Source of the DNA: an uncultured Ruminococcus sp.
GTDB lineage: Bacteria > Bacillota > Clostridia > Oscillospirales > CAG-272
NCBI GenBank assembly: GCA_902766115.1
Contig: CACXCL010000179.1
Location: 1 to 6,597, forward strand
Direction: 5' to 3'
DNA length: 6,597 bases
How positions within the stretch are numbered: position 1 is the first letter of the stretch; each line of letters opens with the position of its first letter. The notes under the pieces were generated by a model. That model worked only from the letters and a program-made list of their open reading frames with translations. It was not told the origin of the DNA and made no database searches. The translations under genes were made by a program, and so were the position numbers. This document shows positions 5,441-6,597 of the stretch, piece after piece.

Positions 5441-6597
5441 GTGTCTCTGCTTGACCTGCTGCGGGATGAGAAGACCTGGCGTCAATTCATAGAATACAAA
5501 AGCTCCCTCGCCTGCCCGAAGGACAGAGTGCGGGAGCTTGAGGCGTTTGTCGCCCGGAAGGGGTATCTGCCGGTTTGCGACAGGATCGCCGCGGGGGAAA
5601 AGTTCCCCATCCCGAAAAAGAGCGTCATCAGCAAGATGAGCACGCAGAAAAAGCGGGTGGTCTACACATACCCGTACGACGAGAACACGGTGCTGAAGCT
5701 GCTGACGTATCTGATGCTCCGCCGGTACGACGGGATATTCGAGGATTCCCTTTTCTCGTTCCGACCCGGGCGGAGCGCCAAGGACGCCGTCCGCCGTCTG
5801 ATACGCACGCCGGGGATACGGCAGATGTATTCGTATAAAGCGGACGTGAGCGACTATTTCAACTCCGTGCCGGTGGAAAAGCTCCTGCCGGTCCTTGAGG
5901 CGGTCACGGCGGACGATCCGCGACTTTATTCTTTCCTGGCGGGACTTCTGACGGAGAAATACGTCATGGACGGGCGCCTTGTGATCGAGGAGAAAAAGGG
6001 GATCATGGCGGGGACGCCCCTGGCGTCATTTTACGCCAACCTGTATCTCGATGATCTCGACCGCCGCTTCACCGAAAAAGGGATCCCCTACTGCCGGTAC
6101 TCGGACGATATCATCCTGTTCGCGCCGACGCGGAAGGAGGCAGAGGCGCACGCCGCCGAACTGCGCGGGGCGCTCGGCGAAAAGGGGCTCGCCGTCAATC
6201 CGAAAAAGGAGTCCTTCTCCGCCCCGGAGGACGGATGGGTCTTCCTCGGATTTTTCGTACGCGGCGGCGTGATCGACGTCTCTCCCGCCACGGTGGAGAA
6301 GCTGAAGGGCAAAATGCGGCGGAAGACCGCGGCTCTCGCCAGGTGGAAAAAGCGCAACGGCATGACCGGCGAGAACGCCGCGGCGGCGTTCATCCGGATC
6401 TTCAACCGGAAGCTGCTGGAGGACCCTCACGACAACGATCTGACGTGGTGCTGCTGGTTCTTTTCGGTGATAAACACCGTGGACAGTCTCAGGACCGTCG
6501 ACCGGTACGCTCAGGACTGTATTCGTTATCTCATCAGCGGGAAGCGGACCAAGAGCCGGTTCAACGTGAGGTACGGGGATATGAAGGCGCTGGGGTA
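5441..6597 (+). CDS. Reverse transcriptase (RNA-directed DNA polymerase), 3' end beyond window
   Basis: 385 codons are visible from GTG 5441; the frame is open at the right edge. Core RT motifs occur in order. There is a KKRVVYTYPYDENT segment (motif 1, about residues 70-83) and FRPGRSAKDAV (motif 2, 107-117). KADVSDYFN carries the first catalytic Asp, D135, and GIMAGTPLASFYANLYL is motif B (187-203). RYSDDIILF holds the catalytic pair D222/D223, NPKKESF is at 253-259, and GWVFLGFFV at 265-273. A basic helical thumb-like region follows (about 280-385). FRPGRS and RYSDD resemble group II intron-type RTs, but motif B reads AGTP rather than the usual PQG. No maturase zinc or HNH endonuclease domain appears before the edge. 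Retron signatures (NAxxH, VTG) are not seen. It follows the structured RNA by 26 bases and probably shares the upstream promoter. By context it may copy part of that RNA into DNA; this is inference. Confidence 0.92.
   Translation, partial: MSLLDLLRDEKTWRQFIEYKSSLACPKDRVRELEAFVARKGYLPVCDRIAAGEKFPIPKKSVISKMSTQKKRVVYTYPYDENTVLKLLTYLMLRRYDGIFEDSLFSFRPGRSAKDAVRRLIRTPGIRQMYSYKADVSDYFNSVPVEKLLPVLEAVTADDPRLYSFLAGLLTEKYVMDGRLVIEEKKGIMAGTPLASFYANLYLDDLDRRFTEKGIPYCRYSDDIILFAPTRKEAEAHAAELRGALGEKGLAVNPKKESFSAPEDGWVFLGFFVRGGVIDVSPATVEKLKGKMRRKTAALARWKKRNGMTGENAAAAFIRIFNRKLLEDPHDNDLTWCCWFFSVINTVDSLRTVDRYAQDCIRYLISGKRTKSRFNVRYGDMKALG

Noticed and set aside
5255..6597. Canonical retron
   Set aside because: The RNA layout is similar, but I see neither the NAxxH nor the VTG signature in the RT, nor the branching AGC right after the left arm; the enclosed RNA is also short. 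I therefore call it retron-like only.
4712..6597. Diversity-generating retroelement
   Set aside because: No template/variable repeat pair is visible between the 3' end of the 178-aa gene and the region next to the RT, and motif B lacks the DGR-type sequence I would expect.
1..6597. tRNA, rRNA, CRISPR array or insertion sequence
   Set aside because: I looked on both strands and saw no cloverleaf, rRNA-like segment, regularly spaced repeats or transposase.

Overview
The window looks like chromosomal DNA from a GC-rich member of the Bacillota, most likely an anaerobic clostridial or gut-type lineage. This is inferred from near-consensus sigma-A promoters, strong Shine-Dalgarno sites, a lipobox typical of clostridial binding proteins and the types of gene present. 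No rRNA or tRNA is present to confirm it.

Left part, minus strand (positions 1-3683). A 12-TM MMPL/RND-type exporter (1317-3608) is followed downstream by a small four-helix membrane protein of unknown function (477-1040). After that comes a family-5 peptide-type ABC-transporter lipoprotein whose C-terminus lies outside the window (1-420). The small membrane protein and the lipoprotein probably share one transcript. It would start from a perfect-consensus promoter (TTGACA-17-TATAAT) and carry a leader of about 124 nt. The leader can form mutually exclusive hairpins, one of them followed by six T, so it could be an attenuator.

Middle (3609-4607). A divergent intergenic region holds two good back-to-back promoters. 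One drives the exporter leftwards. The other drives a ZIP-family metal transporter rightwards. Each promoter contains the palindrome ACCGGT.

Right part, plus strand (4630-6597). A strong promoter drives an unrecognised 178-aa protein. Six bases after its stop codon begins a 160-nt structured element (5255-5414). It is closed by a stem of 24 Watson-Crick pairs (6 + 18, with a 3-nt bulge) and contains several GC-rich hairpins. Twenty-six bases after it starts a reverse transcriptase gene (GTG at 5441), which runs off the right edge with all core RT motifs present. The order small protein - structured RNA - RT resembles retron and DRT-type systems. However, the RT lacks the retron signature motifs and has an unusual AGTP in place of the common PQG in motif B. 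This three-part unit is the most interesting content of the window and is a candidate for a little-described RT/ncRNA system; its function is inferred only from architecture.
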